NCBI GenBank assembly: GCA_020849855.1
Contig: JADZFO010000005.1
Span: 1-64,000 of the forward strand
Length of the DNA stretch: 64,000 nucleotides
DNA from: a bacterium
GTDB taxonomy: Bacteria; 4484-113; JAFGCY01
Direction: 5' to 3'
In this document: in pieces, positions 40,773-49,432 of the stretch
Position numbering within the stretch: the first letter of the stretch is position 1
Layout: every line of letters starts with the position of its first letter
The notes under the pieces: generated by a model
The model's database searches: none
Seen by the model: the letters and a program-made list of their open reading frames with translations, nothing else
Told to the model about the DNA's origin: nothing
Translations under genes and position numbers: made by a program

Positions 40773-42788
40773 CTAGAACCTCATCCGCTGGCTGAGGAAC
40801 TCCACCTCGCGCTGCCAGGCGATGGCGCGGTTCTCGATCTTCTGCCAGCCGTGGCCCTCGTCAGGGAAGACGATCAGGTCCACATCATGGTTGCGCGCGC
40901 GCAGGGCGTCATACATCTGCTGCGCCTCGGAGAGCGGCACACGCGGGTCGTTGGCGCCCTGCAGGATGAGCAGCGGCGCCTTGATCTTATCCACCTTGTT
41001 GATCGGGCTGGCCTGCACCAGGAAGTCGCGGTCGGCCTCCAGATAGCCATACTCCGCCTCGCGCAGGGGCCGGCGGTAGGGCGCGGTGTTCTCCAGGAAG
41101 GAGATGAAATTGGCGATGCCAAAGCTGTCCACGCCGGCGCACCACTTGTCGGGATAGGCGCACAGCGATTCCAGCACCACATAGCCGCCATAGGAGCCGC
41201 CGGCGATGGCGATGCGCCGCGGGTCGCCGATCTTCTGCGCCACCAGCCAGTCATAGGCGGCGGCATAGTCCGCCACGCTCTTCCAGCGGTTCTGGATATT
41301 GTCCAGGGTCATGAAGGTCTTGCCATAGCCGCTGGAGCCGCGCGGGTTGGGCAGCATCACCGCCACTCCGCGCGAGAGGTAATACTGCACCTGCGGGTCA
41401 AACCAGGGCTGGCTCTGGCCCTCGGGGCCGCCATGTGCCTCCACGATCACCGGCCAGCCGCCGGCAGGCTTGCTGCCCCGCGGCTCGTAAAGGATCGCGC
41501 TGATCTTCAGGTTGTCGAAGGAGGGGTATTCAACCAGGCGCGGGGCGACGAACTGCGCCGGGTCCAGGCCGCCCAGGCTGGCCTGGGTCAGGCGCATGGT
41601 GGAGCCGGAGCGCAGGTCATAGCGGTACATGTCGCCGGGGCCGGCGGAGCCGCTGCACTGGAAGATCACATAGCGGTTCTGGCGGTCGAACTGGCCCACG
41701 GACTGCAGGCCGTCGGGGATCTCCGGCGCGCGCAGCTTCATCGTGCCGCTGCTGTTCTTCAGCGGCTCAAAGCCCGGCAGCGCGGCCAGGCTGGCGCGCT
41801 CAAAGCCCTTGTCGTTGACGCTCCAGCCGATGACGGCGCCGTTGTCGGACACATTGATTCCGGTCACGTCCATCTCCGGCGTGTGCACCAGCTCATAGCT
41901 GGGGTTCCAGCCGGCCAGCGCGCCGCCCGGCGGCAGGCTCATCCGGGCGATGGCCATGAACTCGCGCTTCTCATTGGTGACAAAGTAAAGGGTGTTGTCA
42001 TCGGCCCAGCAGAAGTCGCCGAAGTTGGCCTCGCCCTCATGCGGGGTCAGCAGCACCAGCTCGCCGGTCTGCCAGTTCAGCAGGCTCACGTTGTTGTCCA
42101 CGTTGCTGTTGGCCTCGGAGACCAGCATGTACAGGCCCGAGGGGCTGAAGGAGCCGGCGCCAAGGATGGCGTCCTTTTGCAGCACCAGGCGCGGCTCGCC
42201 TGCCGGCTTGCCCTGGGCGTCCAGCTCCTGCACATAGATGTCAAAGAAGCGCTCGTCGCGCTTGTTGCAGGAATAGCTCAGATAACGCCCGTCGCGGGTC
42301 CAGTCGCCCATGTTGTGCCAGACGGCCGGGTCATAGGCCACCGGGGTCTGGCCGGTGCCGTCGGGGCGGATGGTGTAAATCTGCGTGCGCTCATTGCCGC
42401 CGGCCGAAAGTCCCATGATCATCAGGCCGGGGTCGTGGAAGCTGAAGTCGCAGAAGCCGATGGCGTCCGGGCCATAGGTGATCTGTCGCGGGAAGCCGCC
42501 GTCGGAGGGCATCAGCCACTTCTGGTAGGTGCCGGTCCAGCTTGTGCTGAAGGCCAGCCACTTGCCGTCAGCGGAGAAGCGCCCGCCGCCGTTGCCCTTA
42601 ATGCCAAGGTAGCGCACCAGGGCCGGGTCGGGCGCGGGCATGGAGGGGTTCGGCTCACCGGGCGCGATTCCGGCCGCGGGGGCGCCGGAGGGGGCGCCCT
42701 GCGCCAGGGCGCCGGTGGGCAGGGTGCTGAGGCCAAGCAGCGCCAGCAGCAGGACAGCAAAGCTCGTCTGGAATCCGATCTTGCGCAT
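40773..42788 (-). CDS. S9-family prolyl oligopeptidase-like serine peptidase (exported)
   Basis: This 671-residue protein has a signal peptide (AVLLLALLGLSTLPTGALA) and an N-terminal beta-propeller with WD40-like units (GRYLSYSCNKRDERFFDIYV, GLYMLVSEANSNVDNNVSLL). A C-terminal alpha/beta hydrolase carries the catalytic Ser in AIAGGSYGGYVV, the Asp in GANDPRVPLSEA and the His in PDEGHGWQKI. The propeller would limit entry to short peptides. It is probably periplasmic and works on oligopeptides. Start at 42788: TATAAT lies exactly six bases upstream without a ribosome binding site, a clear leaderless candidate. The Pro/Gly/Ala-rich stretch after the signal is disordered. Confidence 0.92.
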   Translation of the reverse strand: MRKIGFQTSFAVLLLALLGLSTLPTGALAQGAPSGAPAAGIAPGEPNPSMPAPDPALVRYLGIKGNGGGRFSADGKWLAFSTSWTGTYQKWLMPSDGGFPRQITYGPDAIGFCDFSFHDPGLMIMGLSAGGNERTQIYTIRPDGTGQTPVAYDPAVWHNMGDWTRDGRYLSYSCNKRDERFFDIYVQELDAQGKPAGEPRLVLQKDAILGAGSFSPSGLYMLVSEANSNVDNNVSLLNWQTGELVLLTPHEGEANFGDFCWADDNTLYFVTNEKREFMAIARMSLPPGGALAGWNPSYELVHTPEMDVTGINVSDNGAVIGWSVNDKGFERASLAALPGFEPLKNSSGTMKLRAPEIPDGLQSVGQFDRQNRYVIFQCSGSAGPGDMYRYDLRSGSTMRLTQASLGGLDPAQFVAPRLVEYPSFDNLKISAILYEPRGSKPAGGWPVIVEAHGGPEGQSQPWFDPQVQYYLSRGVAVMLPNPRGSSGYGKTFMTLDNIQNRWKSVADYAAAYDWLVAQKIGDPRRIAIAGGSYGGYVVLESLCAYPDKWCAGVDSFGIANFISFLENTAPYRRPLREAEYGYLEADRDFLVQASPINKVDKIKAPLLILQGANDPRVPLSEAQQMYDALRARNHDVDLIVFPDEGHGWQKIENRAIAWQREVEFLSQRMRF

Positions 42789-42800
42789 GAGCCGATTATA
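42789..42800 (-). promoter_or_regulatory. Leaderless-type -10 box of the S9 peptidase
   Basis: TATAAT on the minus strand is six bases before the ATG at 42788, with no ribosome binding site. Confidence 0.65.
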
Positions 42801-42855
42801 GGCCGCGCGCTTTCGCCTCCACTGTGGCTTGCAACTCCTGTGTCTCACTCATACT

Positions 42856-43112
42856 GTGGCCCCGCACGGCAGTGCGGGGAAATCACCTGCCCGCATTGCC
42901 ATGCGGGCCCACCAAAGCTCGTGGCCCCGGACGGCAGTCCGGGGAATCCACCTGCCCGCATTGCCATGCGGGCCCACCAAAGCTCGTGGCCCCGGACGGC
43001 AGTCCGGGGAATCCACCTGCCCGCATTGCCATGCGGGCCCACCAAGGCCTGTGGCCCCGGACGGCAGTGCGGGGAAGTCATCTGCCCACACTGCAAAGCA
43101 GTCCCACAGCAA
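42856..43112. repeat. REP array, four 65-base units, upstream of RAYT
   Basis: Units start at 42856, 42921, 42986 and 43051. Each has a palindrome CCCCGGACGGCAGTCCGGGG, a spacer AATCCACCT, a second palindrome GCCCGCATTGCCATGCGGGC and CCACCAAAGCTC. Base changes in the first and last units mostly preserve pairing (for example CCGCACGGCAGTGCGG). Confidence 0.92.
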
Positions 43113-43114
43113 GT

Positions 43115-43127
43115 TAGAATTGGCCAA
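43115..43127 (+). promoter_or_regulatory. Leaderless-type -10 box of the RAYT gene
   Basis: TAGAAT is six bases before ATG, directly after the last REP unit. Confidence 0.5.
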
Positions 43128-43714
43128 TGAAGACGAATAAGAGCCATGGACATACGCCTCGTCTGACTTACTGGGATTACAGCCGGCCTGGCTGGTACTT
43201 CATTACAATCTGCACGCATCAAAGGACCTGCTTCTTCGGCGACATCTCAGGTGGCAGCATCACGCTCTCAGAAATGGGGACGATCGTGGAAGAGGAACTG
43301 CAACGCAGTTTCGAGCTGCGGCCCGAACTGCGCCTCGACAGCTTTGTGATAATGCCGAATCACCTGCACCTTATCGTTATCATCGACGGGCCAGACACCG
43401 GCTCCCTGGGCTACCAGCGCCAGCCGGGCCAGCGTGAGCCGCGCTCGGTCAGCAGTTTTGTCGCCGCACTCAAAGCGGCGATCACGGCAAAGATACGCGC
43501 ACTCCCAGGCTGTACCGGCCTGCAGGTCTGGCAGGAGCGCTTTCACGATCACGTGATCCGCACCGAGGGATCCCTCAACGCAATTCGACAGTACATAGTG
43601 GACAACCCACTTAAATGGGAGCTCGACAAGTTTCATCCAAAGGCCCGCCCTGGCAGCCGGGATGAACTTGACCTATTGATAGAGACAGACAGCCTCAACC
43701 CGCTGCCCGAATAG
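43127..43714 (+). CDS. REP-associated tyrosine transposase (RAYT)
   Basis: This 195-residue Y1/HUH single-strand transposase of the IS200/IS605-related RAYT group has YFITICTHQRTCFF at the start, the HUH motif in FVIMPNHLHLIVII, and the catalytic Tyr region in LNAIRQYIVDNPLKW. RAYTs nick single-stranded REP hairpins and are thought to spread or maintain them as single-copy domesticated genes. That matches the setting: four REP units lie just upstream and three just downstream, with two more at 33.9 kb. No inverted repeats or target duplications are needed for this class. Length and motifs look intact. Confidence 0.93.
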   Translation: MKTNKSHGHTPRLTYWDYSRPGWYFITICTHQRTCFFGDISGGSITLSEMGTIVEEELQRSFELRPELRLDSFVIMPNHLHLIVIIDGPDTGSLGYQRQPGQREPRSVSSFVAALKAAITAKIRALPGCTGLQVWQERFHDHVIRTEGSLNAIRQYIVDNPLKWELDKFHPKARPGSRDELDLLIETDSLNPLPE

Positions 43715-43728
43715 ATCCGCGCAGGTCT

Positions 43729-43885
43729 GTGGCCCCGGACGGCAGTCCGGCGTGCTTTTTTCCGTGGCCCCGGACGGCAGTCCGGGGAAATCACCTGCCC
43801 GCATTGCCATGCGGGCCCACCAAAGCTCGTGGCCCCGGACGGCAGTCCGGGGGAATCCACCTGCCCGCATTGCCATGCGGCACCT
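43729..43885. repeat. REP array downstream of RAYT
   Basis: Units start at 43729 (truncated after its first palindrome), 43764 and 43829, with the same two palindromes as upstream of the gene. A stray CGTGCTTTTTTCCG separates the first from the second. Confidence 0.9.
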
Positions 43886-44507
43886 ACACCTCCACTCCCG
43901 ATCTTCGCAGGCTGGCCCTGTTGTGATAATGCCCGCCCTTGTCACAAGTGGACCACACAAAGCCGCGGCTCCGGGGTATCATCTCGCTGCGCACTTTGGC
44001 CTGCCACGGGCAGGCAGCAGCAGCCCCTTACTTATGCAGACGCTTTCAAGTAATTACTATTGTGCTCAGGGCGCAGTCCATTCCTGCGGCCCCGGCGGCT
44101 CTTGCGCGCCCGGATGCAGCGCAGCAGCACCGGATTGGACCAAAGTGGGCCAAAACCAGGCCATCAGCATGACTATGATGCCCCCGAATTGTTTTTCGTT
44201 TCGAGCTGCGTTTTGCGAAGGGCGGTTCCCGGTGCTTTTCGGGGTCTCAAGGTTAAAACACACCACGGCCGGACCCAGCGCAGAAAGTGCTTTGACGTTG
44301 GATTTCAGGCTGCAAAGGTTAAATCCGGCGCATTGGCGCAGCGCAGCCCCGGCATCAGAGATGCACACTTGTGCAAGCATCCCGGGCAGCGTCCGCGCCG
44401 GGGCAAGTCTGGCTCTTCCGGAGACACAGCTGAGCGGGCCTATTCGCTGCAGTATTAATGTCTTAAATAGGCCAAGCCAGTCCTGCGGAGGGTATCATGC
44501 TGCGCCC
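43886..44507. other. Long non-coding stretch before the MATE gene
   Basis: These 620 bases are less GC-rich than the genes and have no frame with a convincing start or codon use. The only signals I see are AT-rich words near the end (TATTAATGTCTTAAATAG at about 44451-44468), which may be the promoter of the MATE gene. Earlier there is GGTTAAAACAC at about 44251 and GGTTAAATCC at about 44320, a repeated AAGGTTAAA word. Confidence 0.4.
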
Positions 44508-46214
44508 ATGGCCGGCGGCCCCTCAGCATCTGCACCCAATGCTCTTGTCGCGTGGAACAGTCCGCGCGAGCTGGTGCGCGCCGTGCTGCTGCTGAGCATT
44601 CCCGTCGCCGCCACCAACCTGCTGCAGAGCCTGGTCGGCTTTGTGGATACGCGCATGGTCTCCAGCCTCGGCGAGGCGGCCCTGCCGGCGCTGGGGGTCG
44701 GGCGCTCCAGCATGTTCTTCACCTCCTCGATCTTCATGGGCCTTGGCGTGGGCATCGTGGCCTATGTCTCGCGCATGATCGGCGCCGGCGACCCCGAGCG
44801 CGGCCGCGAGTACGCCACGGTCGGGCTCTGGACCAGCGTCGTCATCGGCATCCTGATCATGCTCATCGGCCTGCTCATCGGCCCCGGCCCGGTGCACCAG
44901 ATGGTCACCTCGGCCCGCGAAGGGGTTGACCTCGGCCTGCAGGAGCAGACCCGCCACTTCGCCTGGGACTTCATGCGCATCATGTTCTTTGGCATGTTCG
45001 CGGTGGGGGCCCAGTTCGCCATCGTTTCCGTCTTCAACGCGGTCGGCCGCACCATGTTCCCGCTGTGGCTGCTGGTGATAACCAACGTGGTCAACTTCAT
45101 CGGCAACTGCCTGCTGATCCCGGCGGAGTTCATGCCGGCCCACTGGCCCCTGCCGCATTTTGAAGTGGCCGGCTCCGCCTGGAGCACTACCGTGACCACC
45201 ATCGTCACCAGCGCAGTCGGCGTCATGATGCTGCTGCGCCAGCGCGGGATCGTCTGGGATCTCAGGCGCCTCAGTGCGCCGCTGGCGATGGCCTGGGAGA
45301 TGCTCAAGCTGGGATTCCCGGTCAGCCTGCAGGTGGTGGTGCGCTCGGGCTCCATGCTGATCCTGCTTAAGCTGATCACCCTGCTGCCCAACAGCGTGGT
45401 GGGCCAGGGGGCGCTGCAGGTCGGCCTGCAGGTGGAGTCCATGGCCTTCCTGCCGGCCTTCGCCTTCAGCACCGCCGTGGCCACCCTGGCCGGCCAGAAC
45501 CTCGGCGCCGGCCGGCCTGACAAGGCGCGGCTCTCGGCCTACTACTGCCTGGCCGGCAGCCAGATCATCATGTGGAGCATCGGCATCGCCCAGTACATCT
45601 GGGCCGAGGCCTTTGTGCGGCTCTTCATCGGCGACAACGCGCCGGAGGTCATCGGCCCGGCCGCCGACTATGTACGCATCCTGGCGCTGTGCCTGCCGGG
45701 CCTGGGTGTCGGCCTGACCTTCATGGGCGTGCTGCGCGGCTCCGGCGATACGAAGATCACGGCCTGGATCACCCTGGGCGCCATCGTGCTGGCCCGCCTG
45801 CCCCTGGCGATCTTCATGAGCCAGAGCGACTTCCTCGGCGCGCTGAAGATGATGTGGCTGCACATGTGGAGCCACGGCGAGCAGGTGGACTTCCAGATGT
45901 CCGCCAGCGGCTTTGGCCTTGGTATGGGCCTGGACGGCCTGTGGTGGGCCATGACCATAACGGTCTATCTGGAAGCGGCACTGGCATACATGCGCTTCCG
46001 CGGCGGCGCCTGGGCCAGGGTACGCCTTGACCAGCCGCAGCGCCGGGCCACCGATGCGCTGCGCCCGCCGCTCGCGCCGCGCCTGCCGGCCGCCGGCGAT
46101 CTGGCCGAAGAGCCCCTGGAGCAGCTGGCGGCAACGCAGATGCCGCTGCCGGAAGGCGAGCTGCCGCCGGAGGATGAGCGCCGGCGATATGCTGGCAGCC
46201 CTGACGAGCAGTAG
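44508..46214 (+). CDS. MATE-family multidrug/sodium antiporter
   Basis: This 568-residue protein has about twelve membrane helices in two MATE halves. The first begins LLLSIPVAATNLLQSLVGFV with DTRMVSSLG; the second begins around LGFPVSLQVVVRSGSMLILL and includes the VGQGALQVGLQVES and QNLGAGRPDKA motifs typical of the family. It exports toxic cations or metabolites using a sodium or proton gradient. A charged, Glu/Pro-rich tail of about 50 residues follows the last helix and is unusual. GGAGG lies 16 bases before ATG 44508, too far, but is perfectly placed for an out-of-frame ATG at 44497 that opens a frame of about 30 codons overlapping this gene. Confidence 0.9.
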   Translation: MAGGPSASAPNALVAWNSPRELVRAVLLLSIPVAATNLLQSLVGFVDTRMVSSLGEAALPALGVGRSSMFFTSSIFMGLGVGIVAYVSRMIGAGDPERGREYATVGLWTSVVIGILIMLIGLLIGPGPVHQMVTSAREGVDLGLQEQTRHFAWDFMRIMFFGMFAVGAQFAIVSVFNAVGRTMFPLWLLVITNVVNFIGNCLLIPAEFMPAHWPLPHFEVAGSAWSTTVTTIVTSAVGVMMLLRQRGIVWDLRRLSAPLAMAWEMLKLGFPVSLQVVVRSGSMLILLKLITLLPNSVVGQGALQVGLQVESMAFLPAFAFSTAVATLAGQNLGAGRPDKARLSAYYCLAGSQIIMWSIGIAQYIWAEAFVRLFIGDNAPEVIGPAADYVRILALCLPGLGVGLTFMGVLRGSGDTKITAWITLGAIVLARLPLAIFMSQSDFLGALKMMWLHMWSHGEQVDFQMSASGFGLGMGLDGLWWAMTITVYLEAALAYMRFRGGAWARVRLDQPQRRATDALRPPLAPRLPAAGDLAEEPLEQLAATQMPLPEGELPPEDERRRYAGSPDEQ

Positions 46215-46239
46215 ATGCGCTGGCCTGCCGCTAATGAAA

Positions 46240-46261
46240 GGCGGAGGGTAATCCCTCCGCC
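46240..46261 (-). terminator. Terminator between MATE and the KGG genes
   Basis: GGCGGAGGG and CCCTCCGCC form a nine-base-pair stem with a TAAT or ATTA loop. On the minus strand it is followed by TTTCATT, so it probably ends the leftward KGG operon and may also stop MATE transcription. Confidence 0.65.
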
Positions 46262-46292
46262 AAGGCTGAGTGCTGTCTATCAAGGCTCAGGA

Positions 46293-46751
46293 TCAGCGCC
46301 CACGGCCTCCCTGATTGCCGCCCTGACCGCCCTGATTGCCTCCCTGACCGCCCTGATTGCCTCCCTGGCCTCCGCCCTGGTTGCCACCCTGGCCTCCGCC
46401 CTGGTTGCCGCCCTGGCCTCCGCCCTGGCCGCCGTGACTGGCCAGCCCTCCAAGGTGTCCGGCCTGCGCCGCTTCCTTGGAATCCCACTCATGGGCTACG
46501 CCCTGCTCGTGAGCGGCGCGGCCGCCCTGGCTGGCGATCTCGCGCTGGCGCTCGGGATCCATACCAGCGAAGCCGCGGCCGCCGCTCTGTGTGGAGCCGG
46601 TACTCGCGCTCTGGCTGCCGCCCCTGGTGCTGCCCTGGCTGCCACCCTGGCTGCCACCCTGGTTGCCGCCCTGGTTCTTGTTCTGGCTGTCATTGCTGTT
46701 GCTGCGACCGCCACCCTGTCCTGCTGTGGGAGAGAGATAGAGTTCAAACAT
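46293..46751 (-). CDS. KGG-motif stress protein with Gln-Gly-Asn tail (YciG-like)
   Basis: This 152-residue protein starts MFELYLSPTAGQGGG. A Ser/Asn/Gln/Gly-rich segment precedes a full KGG domain: RGFAGMDPERQREIASQGG followed by AHEWDSKEAAQAGHLGG, closely like E. coli YciG. The end is a run of QGGN/QGGG units, about fifteen times. KGG proteins are stress-induced, intrinsically disordered and linked to osmotic and acid survival. The N-terminal signature (aromatic-x-x-Tyr/Leu-x-(Ser/Ala)-Pro) recurs in three neighbours. AGGAGG lies about six bases before ATG. It follows the smaller KGG gene on the same strand. Confidence 0.88.
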   Translation of the reverse strand: MFELYLSPTAGQGGGRSNSNDSQNKNQGGNQGGSQGGSQGSTRGGSQSASTGSTQSGGRGFAGMDPERQREIASQGGRAAHEQGVAHEWDSKEAAQAGHLGGLASHGGQGGGQGGNQGGGQGGNQGGGQGGNQGGQGGNQGGQGGNQGGRGR

Positions 46752-46799
46752 TTTCCGCCTCCTGAAATTCTGTTGATCCGACCCGTGGGTTCGGATGAG

Positions 46800-47033
46800 C
46801 TACTTGCTGCGCGAGCCGCTGCTGGATCCGGAGCCGCTCTTGGAAGAGTCAGTCTTGCCGCCCTGACTGGCCTGGCCGCCCTTGCTGGCGATCTCACGCT
46901 GCTTCTCTTCAGGCATGGCCGCAAAGCCACGCTTGCTGCCGCTGTCGGACTGCGATGAGCTCGACTTTGAAGACGAGCTTCCGCTTTTGCCAGAGCCGCC
47001 TGAACCGGTCGGCGCATACAGCTTCATAAACAT
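46800..47033 (-). CDS. Small KGG-motif protein
   Basis: This 77-residue disordered protein starts MFMKLYAPTGSGGSG. Ser/Lys/Gly-rich flanks surround one KGG motif, RGFAAMPEEKQREIASKGG. It is upstream of the larger KGG gene, 48 bases apart, same strand, and probably co-transcribed. AGGAGG is five bases from ATG 47033. It shares the N-terminal signature with the three other low-complexity proteins of this locus. It would be small, basic and soluble, probably a stress-response protein. Confidence 0.85.
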   Translation of the reverse strand: MFMKLYAPTGSGGSGKSGSSSSKSSSSQSDSGSKRGFAAMPEEKQREIASKGGQASQGGKTDSSKSGSGSSSGSRSK

Positions 47034-47138
47034 GCTGACCTCCTGGGTCTGTGGTTAGGGTGCAGACCGCCCATGAATTGATTTGTTCGCTGCACAATTG
47101 CCTACTGACTGCGATATTCAGGCGGCATTCCTCAGTCC

Positions 47139-47339
47139 ATGCCCCAGTCAGACATTTACTCTTTTGTCCTCGTACAAGCGAGAGCAGGACCTGAAGAAGA
47201 CTGCCAGCTCTGGAGCACCCTGCTGTGCAGAGGCTTAGAACTCAGGGCAGGCGTGATCAGCTTTCAGGCCAAGGCAGTGCCAGTTCATGAGAAGCGGCTG
47301 AACGTGTTGGAGAATGCGCTTGAGAAGCGCTTCAACTGA
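47139..47339 (+). CDS. Possible small protein, doubtful
   Basis: An open frame of 66 residues (MPQSDIYSFVLVQARAG... ending LENALEKRFN) lies in the 478-base gap between the divergent KGG and DUF892 genes. It has no ribosome binding site and no recognisable family. The region is less GC-rich, so the frame is a little more notable than in the flanks. It may be chance. The rest of 47034-47511 is AT-richer DNA with possible promoter words (TTGTATAGAT at about 47387). Confidence 0.2.
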   Translation: MPQSDIYSFVLVQARAGPEEDCQLWSTLLCRGLELRAGVISFQAKAVPVHEKRLNVLENALEKRFN

Positions 47340-47511
47340 GGAGTTATGCTGTCCGGCTGGACACAAATACAGAATTGTTCTGCTACTTTGTATAGATGAG
47401 CTGCCGGCAATGAGTATGAAATTGATTACTTGGATACAAAATGTGCGGAACCGGCGCACTCGTATCAGGTCTTGAAGATGGCACTAACCTGTGTCCCACT
47501 GAGAGGAAAGA

Positions 47512-48033
47512 ATGGCGAGCACTTTGACGAGCCTGCGGGATGTGCTTCTGCAGGAGCTAAGCGACCTTCACAACGCCGAGCAGCAACTTGCGGAGCTGTT
47601 GCCGCGCATGGCCGAAGCGGCATCCTCCATCCAGCTGCATAAAGCCCTGGACGAGCATCTGCTGATCTGCCGCAACCACCTGCGGCGTCTTGATCATGTT
47701 TTTCGAGACCTGGCGGCGAGTCCCGACGGATCGAACTGCACCGCAATGCGCGGCCTTGTGATTGAGACCGAGCGGCTGCTGGAGGCGCAGGCGGACGCTG
47801 AGGGCATAGCCTTTGACGCAGCGCTGATCGCCGCGGCGCAGCGCATTTGCCACTTCCTGATTGCTGCCTATGGCAGCGTGCGCACCTATTGCCAGCAGCT
47901 ATGCGAGGAGAAGTGCGAAGAGCTGCTGCAGGCGAGCTATGAAGACGAGCTGGATAGTGAACAGCTTCTGAACGCCCTGGCCCGGCAGGAGGTGCAGCGC
48001 CTGGCCCGGGGCTATGCGACGGCTGCCTTTTAG
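47512..48033 (+). CDS. DUF892 (YciE/YciF) ferritin-like protein with altered metal site
   Basis: This 173-residue four-helix protein of the DUF892 family has LRDVLLQELSDLHNAEQQLA, LDEHLLICRNHLRRLDHVF, AMRGLVIETE, ALIAAAQRICHFLIAAYG and a last helix. The usual fourth-helix motif of the family is close to QRVEHYEIAAYG. Here the first Glu is Cys and the second is Leu (QRICHFLIAAYG), so a predicted di-iron ligand set is incomplete. The first-helix Asp-Leu-Tyr is Asp-Leu-His. E. coli YciF and YciE are stress proteins encoded with the KGG protein YciG, matching the divergent neighbours here. ATG at 47512 follows GAGAGGAAAGA. Confidence 0.85.
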   Translation: MASTLTSLRDVLLQELSDLHNAEQQLAELLPRMAEAASSIQLHKALDEHLLICRNHLRRLDHVFRDLAASPDGSNCTAMRGLVIETERLLEAQADAEGIAFDAALIAAAQRICHFLIAAYGSVRTYCQQLCEEKCEELLQASYEDELDSEQLLNALARQEVQRLARGYATAAF

Positions 48034-48046
48034 TGCGGCGCTGATT

Positions 48047-49300
48047 CTATGCAAAGAGGCCCAGGGGCTTGTAGCTGGCGCCCAGCAGCGCGGCGCTGTC
48101 GGCCCCCAGCCAGTCCTGCAGGACGGTGCTGTAGACCTGCCGGAAATCGGTGTTGAACTTCAGGTCGCCGTCCGCCAGGTCGGTCAGCGAAGGATAGGCG
48201 CCATACAGTCCGCCCTTGATGCCGCCGCCGGCGAGGAACATCGGGCCGGCCGCGCCATGGTCGGTACCGGCGCTGCCATTCTCCTCCACCCGCCGCCCGA
48301 ACTCCGAGAAGACCATGACGGTGACGTCATTGCTGCGGCCCATGGCCTGCAGCTCCTTCATGAAGGTGGCCAGCGCCGCGCTGAAGCGACCCAGCAGCTC
48401 TTCATGGGTCTGGGCCTGCTGGGCGTGGGTGTCAAAGCCGCCCGCGGCGAAGTAGATCACCCGGGTTTCCGGGCTGATGCCCAGCAGATGCGCGATATTG
48501 CGGAAGCCCTGGCCGAAGTCGTCGCTGCCATAGGCGCTGGAGGGCTGGTATTGGTCCAGGCGCGCGGCAAGCGCGTCCATCGCGTCCAGCGCTGCGTTCG
48601 TCGCCTTGCCGGCGTGGCTGACACCGGAGTTGTAGGCGCCCATACCGCCGGCCGGGCCCTGCTGGATGGCGCGCAGCGCGCGCTCGGCATCGCTGTCGCC
48701 GACCAGGCCGCGCACATCTTCCAGCGAGGCGAAAGTAGGCACGGAACTGCTGCTGCCGCCCAGGGCCTCGACGCGCTCGCGGCCGAAGCTGAGCGCCAGC
48801 AGGGGGTTGGGTTTGCCCGCGGCGCCCGCGGCAGCTTCCAGGTAGCGCCCCAGCCAGCCGGAACTCTCGTGGCCGCCGGGGTCGCCGGTCTGCCAGATGC
48901 TCATCGAGGCAAAGTGGCTGCGGTTGGGGTTAGGGTAACCGACACCGTTGACGATGGCCAGCTCGCCGCTCTCCCAGAGGGCATGGACCGGCCGCAGGGC
49001 CGGGTGCAGGGCCAGACTGTCGCTGATCTGGATCTGGCTCTTCTCGGGGATGGCCAGGCTGGGCCGGAGTTTGTAGTAGGGCTGGGCGGAGTAGGGGATC
49101 ACCGTGTTGAGCCCGTCGTTGCCACCCGAGAGCTGGCAGACCACCAGGGTCTTGCCGGCGCCGGGCAGGGCCTTGCCGCGGGCCTGGGCACTGACGCCGG
49201 CGCGCGCCAGACTGGACAGCCAGGCCGGCGCGGCCAGACCGACAGCGATCAGGCTGGCGCTGCGAAGTACGAAGTCCCGTCTGCTGTGTTTATCCGCCAT
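48047..49300 (-). CDS. DUF1501 family Tat-exported protein
   Basis: This 417-residue protein has a twin-arginine signal HSRRDFVLRSASLIAVGLAA and the DUF1501 (alkaline-phosphatase-like fold) signatures: LVVCQLSGGNDGLNTVIPY near the start, NRSHFASMSIWQTGD, VIYFAAGGFDTHAQQ, VTVMVFSEFGRRVEENGSAG and TDHGAAGPMFLAG. DUF1501 genes are usually paired with DUF1800, and two DUF1800 genes lie 2.3 kb away on the same strand. The pair is thought to act in the envelope but no activity is established. GGAAGG is six bases from ATG. It separates the two halves of the DUF892/KGG-like locus. Confidence 0.9.
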   Translation of the reverse strand: MADKHSRRDFVLRSASLIAVGLAAPAWLSSLARAGVSAQARGKALPGAGKTLVVCQLSGGNDGLNTVIPYSAQPYYKLRPSLAIPEKSQIQISDSLALHPALRPVHALWESGELAIVNGVGYPNPNRSHFASMSIWQTGDPGGHESSGWLGRYLEAAAGAAGKPNPLLALSFGRERVEALGGSSSSVPTFASLEDVRGLVGDSDAERALRAIQQGPAGGMGAYNSGVSHAGKATNAALDAMDALAARLDQYQPSSAYGSDDFGQGFRNIAHLLGISPETRVIYFAAGGFDTHAQQAQTHEELLGRFSAALATFMKELQAMGRSNDVTVMVFSEFGRRVEENGSAGTDHGAAGPMFLAGGGIKGGLYGAYPSLTDLADGDLKFNTDFRQVYSTVLQDWLGADSAALLGASYKPLGLFA

Positions 49301-49383
49301 AGAGAACCTTCCGGCCGGGCAGGCTCAGCCCGGCATAAACAGTATGATGCCAGCGGGGCCGGAAAGTTTCCACTGCGGCTGCA

Positions 49384-49412
49384 AAGAAAAGGCCGGGGTT
49401 CCTACCCCGGCC
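49384..49412 (-). terminator. Terminator of the Gly-Gln repeat protein gene
   Basis: GGCCGGGG and CCCCGGCC form a stem, and on the minus strand TTTTCTTT follows immediately. It lies 20 bases after the stop of the gene at 49433. Confidence 0.75.
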
Positions 49413-49432
49413 AAGGTTCTGAAGGACAGTCC

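Noticed and set aside
42856-43112. Regular 65-base repeats that could be taken for a CRISPR array
   Set aside because: The whole unit repeats, spacers included, so there are no unique spacers; no cas genes are near; a RAYT gene explains the units.
40851-43130. Long plus-strand open frame of about 760 codons opposite the S9 peptidase
   Set aside because: In GC-rich DNA the antisense frame stays open by codon bias. The peptidase on the minus strand has a signal peptide, catalytic motifs and a promoter.
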